The notes: generated by a model from the sequence alone, not told the origin. Shown: positions 55,750 through 63,956, counted from the stretch's first letter. The stretch: DNA of 64,000 nucleotides from Wenjunlia tyrosinilytica (GCF_014646055.1 NZ_BMMS01000016.1:62001-126000), one strand, 5' to 3'. Translations and numbers: made by a program.

Positions 55750-55753
55750 CGAA

Positions 55754-57064
55754 ATGATCCACAGCCGCGTACACGTCTCCGACCTGCGAGAACACGTCGG
55801 CCGTACCGTTTCTGTCTGCGGGTGGGTGAACACACTCCGCCTGCAGCGCAAGATGCAGTTCGTCATCGTTCGGGACAACACCGGCATGGTGCAGGTGACC
55901 CATAAGCGTGACTACGGGCCGTTGGAGGCTCAGCTCGAATCCCTCACTCCCGAGTCCGCAGTCAAGATCACCGGCCGTGTCGTCGACGCCGCTCAGGTCA
56001 AACTCGGCGGCCTGGAGATCGTCCCCGAGGCGGTTGAGGTCTTGAACCTGGCCGCTTCGCCGCTGCCGATCGACGAGCACACCGGCCTGGAGCAGCGGCT
56101 GGACTGGCGGTTCCTGGACGTGCGCCGCCGTCCCGCCACCCAGCTGATGTTCGCCGTGCAGACCACCCTGGAGCAGGGAATGCGCGAGTACGCCTATGCG
56201 CAGCGCGCCACGGAGATGCACACTCCCAAGCTGATGGGTACCGCCTCGGAATCCGGCGCGGAGGTCTTCGAGCTGGGCTACTTCGACCGCAGCGCCTATC
56301 TGGCGCAGTCGCCTCAGTTCTACAAGCAGATGGCGATCTCGGCCGGGATCGAGAAGGTCTTCGAGATCGGCCCCGTCTTCCGCGCCGAACCGTCGTTCAC
56401 CTCCCGGCACGCCACCGAATTCACCGGCGTCGACGTGGAGTTGGCCTGGATCGGCGGCGTCGAGGACGTGATGGCGTTCGAGGAGCAGATGCTCGCCCAT
56501 GCGATCGCCAAGGTCACCGACGCGCACGGCGAGGCAATCCGTGAGCACTTCGGCGTCGAGGTCACCGTCCCCACGACGTCCTTCCCTCGCATCACGATGG
56601 CCGAGGCGCACGAGATCCTGTGCAAGGGCGGCTGGGACCCGGAGGGGGTGAAGGAGGACCTGGACCCGGAGGGCGAGCGGAGTATCTCGGCTCACATCAA
56701 GGAGGCCACCGGCCACGAGTTCGTGTTCATCACGCACTACCCGGTCGGCATCCGGCCCTTCTATCACATGCGGCCAGCCGATGACCCGAGCGTGACCTTG
56801 AGCTTCGACCTGCTGTGGAAGGGGCTGGAGGTAACCACCGGCGCCCAGCGTGAGCACCGGTACGACGTGCTGCTGAAGCAGGCCGCCGAGAAGGACATGA
56901 GCACCGAGCCGCTGCAGGACTACCTGAACGCGTTCCGATACGGGTGCCCGCCGCACGGTGGGCTCGGCATGGGCCTCGGCCGGGTGCTGATGGTGATGCT
57001 CGGCCTGGACTCCATCCGCGAGGCCACCTTCCTCTTCCGCGGGCCGAACCGGCTCACCCCGTAA
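55754..57064 (+). CDS. aspS: Aspartyl-tRNA synthetase, archaeal/eukaryal type (second AspRS)
   Basis: 436 residues, shorter than the ~590-residue bacterial AspRS because it lacks the GAD insertion. N-terminal OB anticodon domain (VSVCGWVNTLR...FVIVRDNTGMVQVT), class II motif 2 (FRAEPSFTSRHATEF), flipping-loop-like QSPQFYKQ, motif 3 GLGMGLGRVLMVML. By eye the position of the Trp linked with strict Asp specificity in archaeal enzymes is Asn (GWVN), while the KLG Lys is kept; tRNA-Asn mischarging is therefore open. ATG 55754 with GGAGG. Horizontally acquired cargo. Confidence 0.92.
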   Translation: MIHSRVHVSDLREHVGRTVSVCGWVNTLRLQRKMQFVIVRDNTGMVQVTHKRDYGPLEAQLESLTPESAVKITGRVVDAAQVKLGGLEIVPEAVEVLNLAASPLPIDEHTGLEQRLDWRFLDVRRRPATQLMFAVQTTLEQGMREYAYAQRATEMHTPKLMGTASESGAEVFELGYFDRSAYLAQSPQFYKQMAISAGIEKVFEIGPVFRAEPSFTSRHATEFTGVDVELAWIGGVEDVMAFEEQMLAHAIAKVTDAHGEAIREHFGVEVTVPTTSFPRITMAEAHEILCKGGWDPEGVKEDLDPEGERSISAHIKEATGHEFVFITHYPVGIRPFYHMRPADDPSVTLSFDLLWKGLEVTTGAQREHRYDVLLKQAAEKDMSTEPLQDYLNAFRYGCPPHGGLGMGLGRVLMVMLGLDSIREATFLFRGPNRLTP

Positions 57065-57075
57065 CCGGCCGCGCG

Positions 57076-57124
57076 GGCTGCGTCCCACGACACGGGCCAG
57101 TGCCTCGTGTCGTGGGACGCAGCC
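57076..57124. terminator. Bidirectional terminator, aspS / JmjC gene
   Basis: Perfect 19-bp stem (57076-57094 with 57106-57124), 11-base loop. It fills the whole gap between the two convergent genes, ending at the JmjC stop codon. Confidence 0.92.
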
Positions 57125-57934
57125 TCAGTAGCGGACATTGCGCAGGTCATGCGTCCACGCCTCGGCGGGGTTCCTATCCCAGTAGGCCCGCAGCGCCAGC
57201 TCCCGCTCGGAGAAGCCGCCCTGGTGGCACAGGCCACCGTGGGAGAGGGTGACGCTCATGGCGAGAGTCGACTCGGTGGTGACCCAGTGGGGTGTCAGCG
57301 CGTGGCTCCAGAGCTGGTCCCCGGGCTGCATGGTGACGGACTGGCGGTCGCCCGCATCGTGCTCGGGCGGGTCCTCGCCAGTGGTCTCGCCGATGACCGC
57401 CGCTTCGGCCGGCAGGTGCTTGTCGGGGTCGAGGTAGCCGTGGAAGGTCTTGGTGCCGTGGACCTGCCAGACAAAGCCGTGCGAGTTGTCGTTGTGGTAG
57501 GTCGAGGCGGCACCCTCGGTGGACAGGAACAGGATCGGCGCCAGGCGCTGCCAGGCGAAGCCCTGGGCGGACAGGTGGGTGCGCCAGGGGATCATGACCT
57601 CTTCCTGGAAGCCGTGCAGAAGGTCGTCGTAGAAGCGGCTGAGGTTGAAGTGCACCAGCCGGAACGGCCAGGTGACGACCTCCTCGATCGGCGCGGTGCG
57701 GAGGGCAGCGGTGCGATCCATGCGCACCTGCCAGTCGTCGTCCCCGAGGATCGTGAACCGGACCTCCTCATCGCTACGGATGTGGTCGAGGATGTCGATG
57801 GCGGGCAGGAACGTGTAGTCGAAGCCGGCCTCCATCGGGAAGTTCGGCGGCTGCCGCCACCGCTGGGTGAAGTCTTCGGGTGTCGTGATCGTCATAGATC
57901 GGTCCATGGGGTCGTGTGCGCTGGGCCGCTTCAT
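57125..57934 (-). CDS. JmjC/cupin-type Fe(II)/2-oxoglutarate oxygenase
   Basis: 269 residues. Metal facial triad: HxD in STYHNDNSHGFVWQVHG with the distal His in DQLWSHALTPHWV; FHGY Lys/Tyr region for 2-oxoglutarate. Such enzymes hydroxylate peptides, proteins or small molecules. ATG 57934 overlaps the radical-SAM stop (ATGA), but later Met (MDRSMTITT) are also possible. Last gene of a SPASM-radicalSAM-JmjC operon. Confidence 0.78.
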   Translation of the reverse strand: MKRPSAHDPMDRSMTITTPEDFTQRWRQPPNFPMEAGFDYTFLPAIDILDHIRSDEEVRFTILGDDDWQVRMDRTAALRTAPIEEVVTWPFRLVHFNLSRFYDDLLHGFQEEVMIPWRTHLSAQGFAWQRLAPILFLSTEGAASTYHNDNSHGFVWQVHGTKTFHGYLDPDKHLPAEAAVIGETTGEDPPEHDAGDRQSVTMQPGDQLWSHALTPHWVTTESTLAMSVTLSHGGLCHQGGFSERELALRAYWDRNPAEAWTHDLRNVRY

Positions 57935-58838
57935 GCCGGTGCGGTACACGAAGCACTGCGGTCGTCGGATGTGGTGGAGGGGCGGCAGATGGCAGCGCAG
58001 TCCGGGGTCACCCGGTCCTGTGCCGGGGCGGTCAGGAAATGTCTGATCGCGGCCCGGGGAGCGTGGACGCTGACGGATGCCTGGCCGTAGGGGCAGCGCC
58101 GTATGGAGCCGTCTGCGGATACGTACGCGGTCGCCGAACGGCATGGCCACCGCTCTCCCCCATCCGATGGGGACTGAAGGTCCTTAAGCTCGCCGAGGTA
58201 GGTGCTGTATCGGTCGGACAGGTTGAAGTAGCGGTCCAGCCGATCGGCGTCGAGGTGGTGCTGCATCAGGTAGTCCTGGACCGACTTGCCCTCGCGGCGT
58301 AGGTCGCGCTCGTCGAGGACGACGGGGCTGAACTGGACCTCCACCCCGGCCTCGGACACGAGGCCGGCCAGCTCCTGACACTCGCCATCGCGCAGGCCCC
58401 AACAGGTGACGTGAAGGATCTTCGTCTCGGTGCCGATGGCGCTCAGCGTGTCGAGGCCCGAGGTCGCGGTGCGAGTGGTGCGGCCCAGCAGCATCGCGCC
58501 TTGCGAGTCGGCAGAGACGGTCACGTTGGCCAGCAGATGCGCCACCTCGGAGAGGGCGACGACCTCCGCGACGGTGCGGGCTGAGGTCACCATCGACACC
58601 GATATGCCGAACTGGTGGGCCAGTCGGATGAGTTGCCGGAGCTGCGGGTGATGGGTCGGCTCGCCGCCAGTCAGGCACACCCCCTCCCCCCCCCCGCCTC
58701 CTTCAGCCGCGACAGGAGGCGGGCGTAGGTCGCGGTATCCAGGAAGCCGTGAGCGCGGTCGGCTCGGAAGCAGAACCCGCAGGCCACCTTGCAGTGCCCG
58801 GCCGTGGACACCAGCGCGGTGCGTACATGGGTGTTCAT
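57931..58838 (-). pseudogene. Radical SAM enzyme, reading frame broken at a 10-C run
   Basis: Frame 1 (from ATG 58838) gives MNTHVRTALVSTAGHCKVAC then GFC (CxxxCxxC) and runs to RLKEAGGGRGCA-stop. Frame 2 continues the fold with VCLTGGEPTHHPQLRQLI and an Fe-S-type C-terminus (RRCPYGQ; PDCAAIC). They meet at ten C (58686-58695); one more base restores a 302-residue protein with AGGGEGVCLTGGEP. Either a sequence error, a phase-variable tract or a true mutation. Start overlaps the upstream gene's stop (ATGA). Confidence 0.82.
58686..58695. repeat. 10-C homopolymer in the radical-SAM gene
   Basis: Ten consecutive C, preceded by CCCCT. Adding one base restores the reading frame. Confidence 0.95.
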
Positions 58839-59341
58839 TGCACTCCCGTGTTGTCCCACACCGCGATCTCCACGGTGCTCGTGTAGAACGCGCACATCTC
58901 CGGATCCGGGGTGCTGCCGCCGATGAGGACCTGCTCGTTGCGGGACGGCCCGCCGCAGATGGCGAGTGCCGGGCAGTTCCCGCACTCGGGGATGGGTGCA
59001 ACCCTCTTCGCCACGCTGGCCAGGAGGCCGGGATTGGCCCGCAACTCGTCGAGAGTGTGCAGGAACGTCGGCTCGGTGAAGTTGATGTCGCACAGGCTGA
59101 CCCGATTGCCAGGCAGCAGGGCGGCGTTCAGGCTGCGGTCGCCCTGCATGTGGTCGAACAGCATCGGCCGCCGAGTGTCGAGGCCCTGGAACGCGCGGTC
59201 CAGGGCGGAGTCGGGGATGGTCGGCTGGACGACTAGGGCGGCTTCACCATCAAACATGGTTAGACTGATGTCGAAGTTCTCTTGGTGGCCCCCGGTATTC
59301 GCGTCCCGGGGGTCGCTGCTGTTATGCGGCACCGCAACCAC
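58835..59341 (-). CDS. SPASM-like Cys protein of the radical-SAM operon
   Basis: 168 residues. C-terminal Cys motif CGNCPALAICGGPSRN then MCAFYTS resembles the auxiliary Fe-S region of SPASM proteins, but no radical SAM core is present. The N-terminal part (SLTMFDGEAALVVQPTIP; FDHMQGDRSLNAALLPGNRV) is not recognised. GTG 59341 overlaps the preceding gene by 20 bases; ATG 59257 is an alternative, since a hairpin cccccgg/ccggggg (59289-59312) precedes it. Probably a substrate-binding partner, or a split remnant of a larger maturase. Confidence 0.6.
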   Translation of the reverse strand: MVAVPHNSSDPRDANTGGHQENFDISLTMFDGEAALVVQPTIPDSALDRAFQGLDTRRPMLFDHMQGDRSLNAALLPGNRVSLCDINFTEPTFLHTLDELRANPGLLASVAKRVAPIPECGNCPALAICGGPSRNEQVLIGGSTPDPEMCAFYTSTVEIAVWDNTGVQ

Positions 59342-59600
59342 CGCCGTTCCGGTCGGCAGCTTTGGCGGCGCGGGCCTTGCTGGAGGCCAGGGCGAGGCGC
59401 TGGAAGTACGCCTTCCGTGCGTGTTCTGCGCGGCGTGAGCGCTCGCCAGGGGTAAGTACGCCGTCCGGGTCCACCTCGCGCTCGAAGCGGCTCAGGAAGG
59501 CCGTGCGGGCCGGGCAGGTGTGCGCAGTGGGGTCGTCGACCTTGGACCAGAGGGAATGCGCGCCGAGTGTCGCACGGATACGTCGCTGTTCGGGGGTCAC
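59322..59600 (-). CDS. Small basic protein, 92 aa
   Basis: Starts MTPEQRRIRATLGAHSLWSK and has FEREVDPDGVLTPGERSRRAEHARKAYF, a helical pattern common in small proteins of Streptomyces integrative elements. GTG 59600 has AGGAGGCTGCCC. Function unknown; possibly DNA binding. Leads the radical-SAM operon. Confidence 0.75.
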   Translation of the reverse strand: MTPEQRRIRATLGAHSLWSKVDDPTAHTCPARTAFLSRFEREVDPDGVLTPGERSRRAEHARKAYFQRLALASSKARAAKAADRNGGGCGAA

Positions 59601-59646
59601 GGGCAGCCTCCTGGCTACCCGGTATGCCCTTACCGGAAGTTCGACG

Positions 59647-59982
59647 CTACGTCGTGGCGATCATAGAAAGCACAGCGTTGTTGACCCTACCACGAAGCGC
59701 CTCTTGAACATCGGCAGTGGTCACGCGCCCCCAGCCGTGTATCTCGCATAGCGCCCGGAGCGTGTCAGGCACGTCCACGGCGGAGCGGGTCCGGTGCGTG
59801 AGGTATACCCCGCCGAGATCTTTGCGGTCGCGTCCCAGCCTCCTGCCGCCGCGCCGGTCGGTCACAACCCACCGGACCGACCCCGGTTCGGTGCGCTCCA
59901 GGCGACCGAGCTTATTGGGGCGGGAAAGTCCCTCGGCGGTGCACTCGCCGCACCAAATAGTGCACAGGACAACGGGTTCCAT
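59647..59982 (-). CDS. Small protein with CxxC, 111 aa
   Basis: MEPVVLCTIWCGECTAEGLS: Cys7 and CGEC may bind metal; the rest is basic (TDRRGGRRLGRDRK), ending in a helical segment (TTADVQEALRGRVNNAVLS). ATG 59982 overlaps the integrase stop and has GGGGGACC upstream. Could be a recombination directionality or regulatory factor by position, without sequence proof. Confidence 0.65.
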   Translation of the reverse strand: MEPVVLCTIWCGECTAEGLSRPNKLGRLERTEPGSVRWVVTDRRGGRRLGRDRKDLGGVYLTHRTRSAVDVPDTLRALCEIHGWGRVTTADVQEALRGRVNNAVLSMIATT

Positions 59983-60878
59983 CACAGGTCCCCCAGGTTC
60001 AACCGCCGTGCCTCTTCGACAGCCCGGCGCTCAGACGACGCACGGGTGTACCTGTCCAGCATGTCGCGCCGCGTCCATCCGGCAACGGCCATTAGCCCGC
60101 CCTCGCTGCCGCCGGCCGCCAGCCACCTGGACGCCGCCGTGTGGCGCATCCGGTGAGGGTGAAAGCCATCGATACCGGCCCGCTCCGCCCGGCCCTTCAG
60201 GGCGACGTACAGGCCGTCATAGCTGAAGCCCTTGCCCCGGTCGCCGAGCCACAGGGCGGGCGTGGCGGCGAGTTGGTGCGAACGCCGGAGCCTGAGGTAC
60301 CGGTCGATGGCGCGGCCGGTCTGCGCGCCGAAAGGCACCGTGCGCCCATTGCCGCCCTTGCCCTTCCGGATGACCGCGGCGCCCGCCCTCAGATCCACGT
60401 CGGCCACGGCCATCGCCACGACCTCTCCGGCACGTGCCCCGGTCTCGATCATGAGCCGGACGAGCGCCTCGTCCCGCCGGTCGCGGAAGTCCTTCCCGCC
60501 GCACGCCTTGATCAGAGCCCGGAGCTGGTCGTCGTCCAGCTCGTTGATCACCTTCACGTCCAGCTTCGGCGGCTTGAGACCGACGAGTTCATCGTTGTCG
60601 GTCTCGCCCTCCTCGGCCAGCCATGCCGAGAACCGACGGACGGCGAGCTGGCGTGACCTGCCCGTCGCGGGCTCGGCCCCGCTGTCCAGCAGTGCAGATA
60701 CGAAGGCGTTCACCGTAGGCCGGTCGAGGGTGGGTGCAGTGCCGGTCGCCTCGCACCAGCGCAGGAAGGCGCGGACACCGTCGCCATAGGTCTTGAGCGT
60801 CTGGGCGCTCTTTCGCTCGGCTGCCAAGTGCAGAGTCCAGGAGTCCAGAAGCGCATATATATCCGAATATCCATTCAT
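59982..60878 (-). CDS. Tyrosine recombinase (integrase)
   Basis: 298 residues. SAM-like N-terminal domain (~10-95; TLKTYGDGVRAFLRWCEATG) and catalytic domain with Arg in ETGARAGEVV, Lys in RKGKGGNGRTVP, HRMRHTAASRWL (His-x-x-Arg-His), and nucleophile Tyr in RRDMLDRYTRA. Reads away from hrdB, 117 bases from its stop. It should catalyse recombination at the hrdB 14-bp core. Confidence 0.95.
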   Translation of the reverse strand: MNGYSDIYALLDSWTLHLAAERKSAQTLKTYGDGVRAFLRWCEATGTAPTLDRPTVNAFVSALLDSGAEPATGRSRQLAVRRFSAWLAEEGETDNDELVGLKPPKLDVKVINELDDDQLRALIKACGGKDFRDRRDEALVRLMIETGARAGEVVAMAVADVDLRAGAAVIRKGKGGNGRTVPFGAQTGRAIDRYLRLRRSHQLAATPALWLGDRGKGFSYDGLYVALKGRAERAGIDGFHPHRMRHTAASRWLAAGGSEGGLMAVAGWTRRDMLDRYTRASSERRAVEEARRLNLGDL

Positions 60879-60943
60879 ATCGCCCGAGGGTACCCACGGT
60901 CGAATGAAATATCTCGACTAGGAGCGCTGTGCAGGCAACAGAA

Positions 60944-60980
60944 ACGCCCCCGACCCGCAAGGTTCGCAGGTCAGGGGCGT
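60944..60980 (-). terminator. Island-borne terminator replacing that of hrdB
   Basis: acgcccc-c-gacc pairs with ggtc-a-ggggcgt, loop ccgcaaggttcgca; read on the minus strand it is followed by TTTCTGTT. It lies 15 bases after the hrdB stop, inside the island. Confidence 0.8.
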
Positions 60981-60995
60981 CGGTAGAGGTTTGAC

Positions 60996-62570
60996 TTAAT
61001 CCAGGTAGTCGCGCAGAACCTGCGACCGGGAGGGGTGGCGCAGCTTCGACATGGTCTTGGACTCGATCTGGCGGATCCGCTCGCGGGTGACCCCGTAGAC
61101 CTTGCCGATCTCGTCCAGTGTCTTCGGCTGGCCGTCGGTGAGGCCGAAGCGCATGGAGACCACGCCCGCCTCACGCTCGGAGAGGGTGTCGAGCACCGAG
61201 TGCAGCTGCTCCTGAAGGAGCGTGAAGCTCACCGCGTCGGCCGGGACGACCGCCTCGGAGTCCTCGATCAGGTCGCCGAACTCGCTGTCGCCGTCCTCGC
61301 CGAGCGGGGTGTGCAGCGAAATCGGCTCGCGGCCGTACTTCTGGACCTCGATGACCTTCTCCGGGGTCATGTCGAGCTCCTTGGCCAGTTCCTCCGGGGT
61401 GGGCTCGCGGCCCAGGTCCTGGAGCATCTGGCGCTGGACGCGGGCCAGCTTGTTGATGACCTCGACCATGTGCACCGGAATACGGATGGTGCGGGCCTGG
61501 TCGGCCATGGCGCGGGTGATCGCCTGGCGGATCCACCACGTGGCGTACGTGGAGAACTTGTAGCCCTTGGTGTAGTCGAACTTCTCCACCGCGCGGATCA
61601 GGCCGAGGTTGCCCTCCTGGATCAGGTCCAGGAAGAGCATGCCGCGGCCGGTGTAGCGCTTGGCCAGGGAGACCACAAGCCGGAGGTTGGCCTCCAGCAG
61701 GTGGTTCTTGGCGCGGCGGCCGTCCTCGGCGATGATCTCCAGCTCACGCTTGAGCTTGGGGGCGAGCTTGTCGGCACTGGAGAGCTTGTCCTCAGCGAAC
61801 AGGCCTGCCTCGATGCGCTTGGCGAGCTCCACCTCCTGCTCGGCGTTGAGCAGCGGGACCTTGCCGATCTGCTTGAGGTAGTCCTTCACCGGGTCGGCGG
61901 TGGCGCCGGCCGCGGCGACCTGCTGCGCGGGGGCGTCGTCCTCGTCCTCGTCGGACAGCACGAAACCCTCGGACTCGGGGCCCTCCGGCTGACCCTCCTC
62001 ACCGGGCTTGCCCGGCGCGGCGGCCTCCTCGAGCGCCTCCTCGCCCTCGACGGGCTCCTCGCCCTTCTTGGCGGTGGCCTTTTTGGCGGTCTTCTTGGCC
62101 GCGGTCTTCTTCACGGCGGTCTTCTTCGCAGCAGCGGCGGCCTTGACCGGCGCCTCGGGCGCGGCGGTCTCCTCCGCCTCGGTGTCGACCGGTGCCTCGA
62201 CGACAGCGGTCTTCGGAGCGGCCACGGTCTTCGCGGCCGCGGTCTTCTTGGTCGCGGCGGTCTTCGCGGCAACTGTCTTGGTGGCGGTGCGCTTCGCCGG
62301 GCTCTTGGCTGCGACGCTCTTACGGGTGCGCTTCGGAGCCGCCGAATCCGCGGCACTGACCATCAGCGTCACACCCTCCTCGTCGAGGACCTGGTTGAGG
62401 CTGCGCAGAACGTTCTTCCACTGGGTTGCCGGGATCTGGTCCGCTTCGAAGGCCTGGCGCACGTCATCGCCGGCGATCTGGCCCTGCGCCTTGCCCCGCT
62501 CGATGAGAGCCTGCAGATGCACGGACTCGGCGATCTCCGGCGGGAGCGTACGGGATGTGCTGGCCGACAC
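60996..62570 (-). CDS. hrdB: Principal sigma factor HrdB
   Basis: 524 residues, group 1 sigma70. Region 1.1-like N-terminus ([16 protein letters not shown]), long Lys/Ala repeats ([12 protein letters not shown]) and acidic linker, then regions 1.2-4.2: [16 protein letters not shown], region 2 [20 protein letters not shown], 4.2 [23 protein letters not shown] 62570 is preceded by GAGAGGTTGTTC. The last codons (LRDYLD) come from the inserted island: CTG GAT TAA instead of the displaced CTC GAC TAG. Protein unchanged. Confidence 0.97.
   Translation of the reverse strand: MSASTSRTLPPEIAESVHLQALIERGKAQGQIAGDDVRQAFEADQIPATQWKNVLRSLNQVLDEEGVTLMVSAADSAAPKRTRKSVAAKSPAKRTATKTVAAKTAATKKTAAAKTVAAPKTAVVEAPVDTEAEETAAPEAPVKAAAAAKKTAVKKTAAKKTAKKATAKKGEEPVEGEEALEEAAAPGKPGEEGQPEGPESEGFVLSDEDEDDAPAQQVAAAGATADPVKDYLKQIGKVPLLNAEQEVELAKRIEAGLFAEDKLSSADKLAPKLKRELEIIAEDGRRAKNHLLEANLRLVVSLAKRYTGRGMLFLDLIQEGNLGLIRAVEKFDYTKGYKFSTYATWWIRQAITRAMADQARTIRIPVHMVEVINKLARVQRQMLQDLGREPTPEELAKELDMTPEKVIEVQKYGREPISLHTPLGEDGDSEFGDLIEDSEAVVPADAVSFTLLQEQLHSVLDTLSEREAGVVSMRFGLTDGQPKTLDEIGKVYGVTRERIRQIESKTMSKLRHPSRSQVLRDYLD
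61003..61016. other. att site, right junction inside hrdB
   Basis: 14-bp core aggtagtcgcgcag within the last hrdB codons; identical to 47606-47619, while both flanks differ. Confidence 0.9.
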
Positions 62571-62927
62571 GAACAACCTCTCGGAACGATGGGAACGACA
62601 TCCGACCTCACTTGCACTCTGTGGCAGCCGTTCGCGACCGGTGCACCCGGCATGCGAACGACCTCGATGAGCTTCCCCCCGCTGACACCACATGTCGTCG
62701 CGTCCGGGAACGGCCGGTCTTGGACTTGCCCGCGGCACACTGGCGCACCACTGGCACGGGTGGAGCCGCATAGCAACACAGCATTGTGACACTCACCTGT
62801 ATTCCTGGAGCGACTACCACCTCTTACGTCATCGCGCTCTACGGACAAGTGTTACGCCTGCCCCAAGTGGCTCGGGTCACACCCCTTTTACCCCCAAAAC
62901 ATTGCCCATTGGACAAATGACCGCACA
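62571..62927. other. hrdB promoter and leader region
   Basis: No gene. GGAAT at 62812-62816 (minus) recalls a sigma-R -35, but GTT is 23 bases away, not 18-19. TTGTCC-16-TAAGAG (minus, ~62826-62853) is a weak HrdB-type candidate. Promoters not assigned. Confidence 0.45.
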
Positions 62928-62967
62928 AACGCCGCTGCCCGGTCCCTGGGAACCCGGCAGCGGCGTT
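62928..62967. terminator. Terminator after the FadR-type gene
   Basis: Perfect 12-bp stem aacgccgctgcc/ggcagcggcgtt, with a further partly paired inner part. It separates the regulator from the hrdB promoter. Confidence 0.88.
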
Positions 62968-62986
62968 GGCGGGGGCCGCTGGGCAG

Positions 62987-63874
62987 TCAGTGCTCTCGGG
63001 GAGCGGGGACGACGTGGTCCACCTCGGGCTGGACGGTGAGGAGGGACCGCGTGGCGCTCTCGGCGGCGGCCCCGTCGCCGGAACCGAGGGCCTCGACGAG
63101 GCGGGCGTGGATGCCGACCGAGGACTCCGAGGGGCGCTCGCAGCCGGTGGCCGGGCCGCCGGAGACCTGGAGGGCGGCGACGACGATGCCGGACAGGTGC
63201 TCGAGCATGCGGTTTCCGGCGAGCTGGAGGAGCAGGGCGTGGAACTCGGCGTCGGCGCGCGAGAACGTGATGGCGTCGCCCTGCCCGGCCGCGTGGCCCA
63301 TGATCTCCACCATGTCGATCAGGCGCTGCTGTACGTCGTCGCGGCCGTGGCCGGCGGCCAGGCGGGCGGCGAGGGGCTCGATCGACCAGCGCAGCTCGAA
63401 CAGCTCGCGGCGCTGATCCTCTCGCTGCGGGCCGAAGGCACGCCACTCGATGATGTCCGGGTCGAGGAGGTTCCAGTCGCTGACGGGGCGGACCCGGGTG
63501 CCAACGTTGGGGCGGGCGCTGACGAGGCCCTTGGCCTCCAGCACGCGCAGGGACTCGCGCACCACGGTGCGGGAGACCTCGAAACGCTGCCCGATCTCCT
63601 CGGGCACCAGGGGGCGGTCGGCACCCAGGTCGCCGGAGACGATCATCTGCCCGAGTTGCTGGACGAGCTGGCCGTGCAGGCCGCGGCCACGGCTGCCGCC
63701 CGCCCTGCGGCCGACCCGGCCCATCTCCGAGTCCACGCCGTCCCAGGCGGCGGGGCCGGTGCGCTCGTGGTGCGGAGCGTCGGCGATCGGGAAACGGTCG
63801 AGCTCGCCCGAGCCGGACAGGCTGGGATCGGCGGGGCGAGCCGCGGTCATCATGGTGTGCGCAAGGGTACTCAC
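62987..63874 (-). CDS. GntR-family regulator (FadR/FCD type)
   Basis: 295 residues. Disordered ~60-residue N-terminus, winged helix ~65-130 (SRTVVRESLRVLEAKGLVSARPNVGTRV), FCD domain with metal-site His/Asp residues (DAEFHALLLQLAGN; HARLVEAL). The gene upstream of hrdB is conserved in Streptomyces. GTG 63874 (MSTLAHTMM) lacks a ribosome site; ATG 63853 is an alternative. Target unknown. Confidence 0.88.
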   Translation of the reverse strand: MSTLAHTMMTAARPADPSLSGSGELDRFPIADAPHHERTGPAAWDGVDSEMGRVGRRAGGSRGRGLHGQLVQQLGQMIVSGDLGADRPLVPEEIGQRFEVSRTVVRESLRVLEAKGLVSARPNVGTRVRPVSDWNLLDPDIIEWRAFGPQREDQRRELFELRWSIEPLAARLAAGHGRDDVQQRLIDMVEIMGHAAGQGDAITFSRADAEFHALLLQLAGNRMLEHLSGIVVAALQVSGGPATGCERPSESSVGIHARLVEALGSGDGAAAESATRSLLTVQPEVDHVVPAPREH

Positions 63875-63946
63875 GCATCATTTGTCGGCGACGCCCCCGG
63901 ACCCCTTGAGGGCTTTGCAGAAAAGCACACGAAAGGGTGATCGCCC

Positions 63947-63956
63947 ATCACGTGAT
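63947..63956. promoter_or_regulatory. Palindrome ATCACGTGAT
   Basis: Perfect 10-bp dyad 73 bases upstream of the FadR-type start; a candidate autoregulatory operator. A gatcgccc nearby extends partial symmetry. Confidence 0.4.

Larger units (their letters stand above)
47606..61016. mobile_element. Integrated genomic island in the 3' end of hrdB
   Basis: Both ends carry the 14-bp repeat aggtagtcgcgcag (47606-47619; 61003-61016), which is the hrdB 3' end on the minus strand. The left copy is followed outward by codons CTC GAC TAG and the native terminator; the right copy by CTG GAT TAA, so HrdB still ends LRDYLD. A tyrosine recombinase lies 120 bases from the right end. Cargo: small membrane protein, HsdRSM, T-box-aspS, radical-SAM/JmjC operon and small proteins. 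No Tra, Rep or Xis gene was recognised. Protease and parE left of the island are the normal hrdB neighbours. Confidence 0.9.

Noticed and set aside
55250-57088. 612-codon minus-strand frame opposite aspS
   Set aside because: aspS carries all class II synthetase motifs and a T-box; the antisense frame is an artefact.
47606-61016. Self-transmissible AICE (pSAM2-like) interpretation
   Set aside because: No FtsK-like Tra, Rep or clear excisionase gene is seen; only the integrase is supported.
61035-62789. 584-codon plus-strand frame opposite hrdB
   Set aside because: Leu/Gly-rich translation of the hrdB complement without family features.
62784-62816. Sigma-R-type hrdB promoter (GGAAT ... GTT)
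   Set aside because: Spacing is about 23 bases instead of 18-19.
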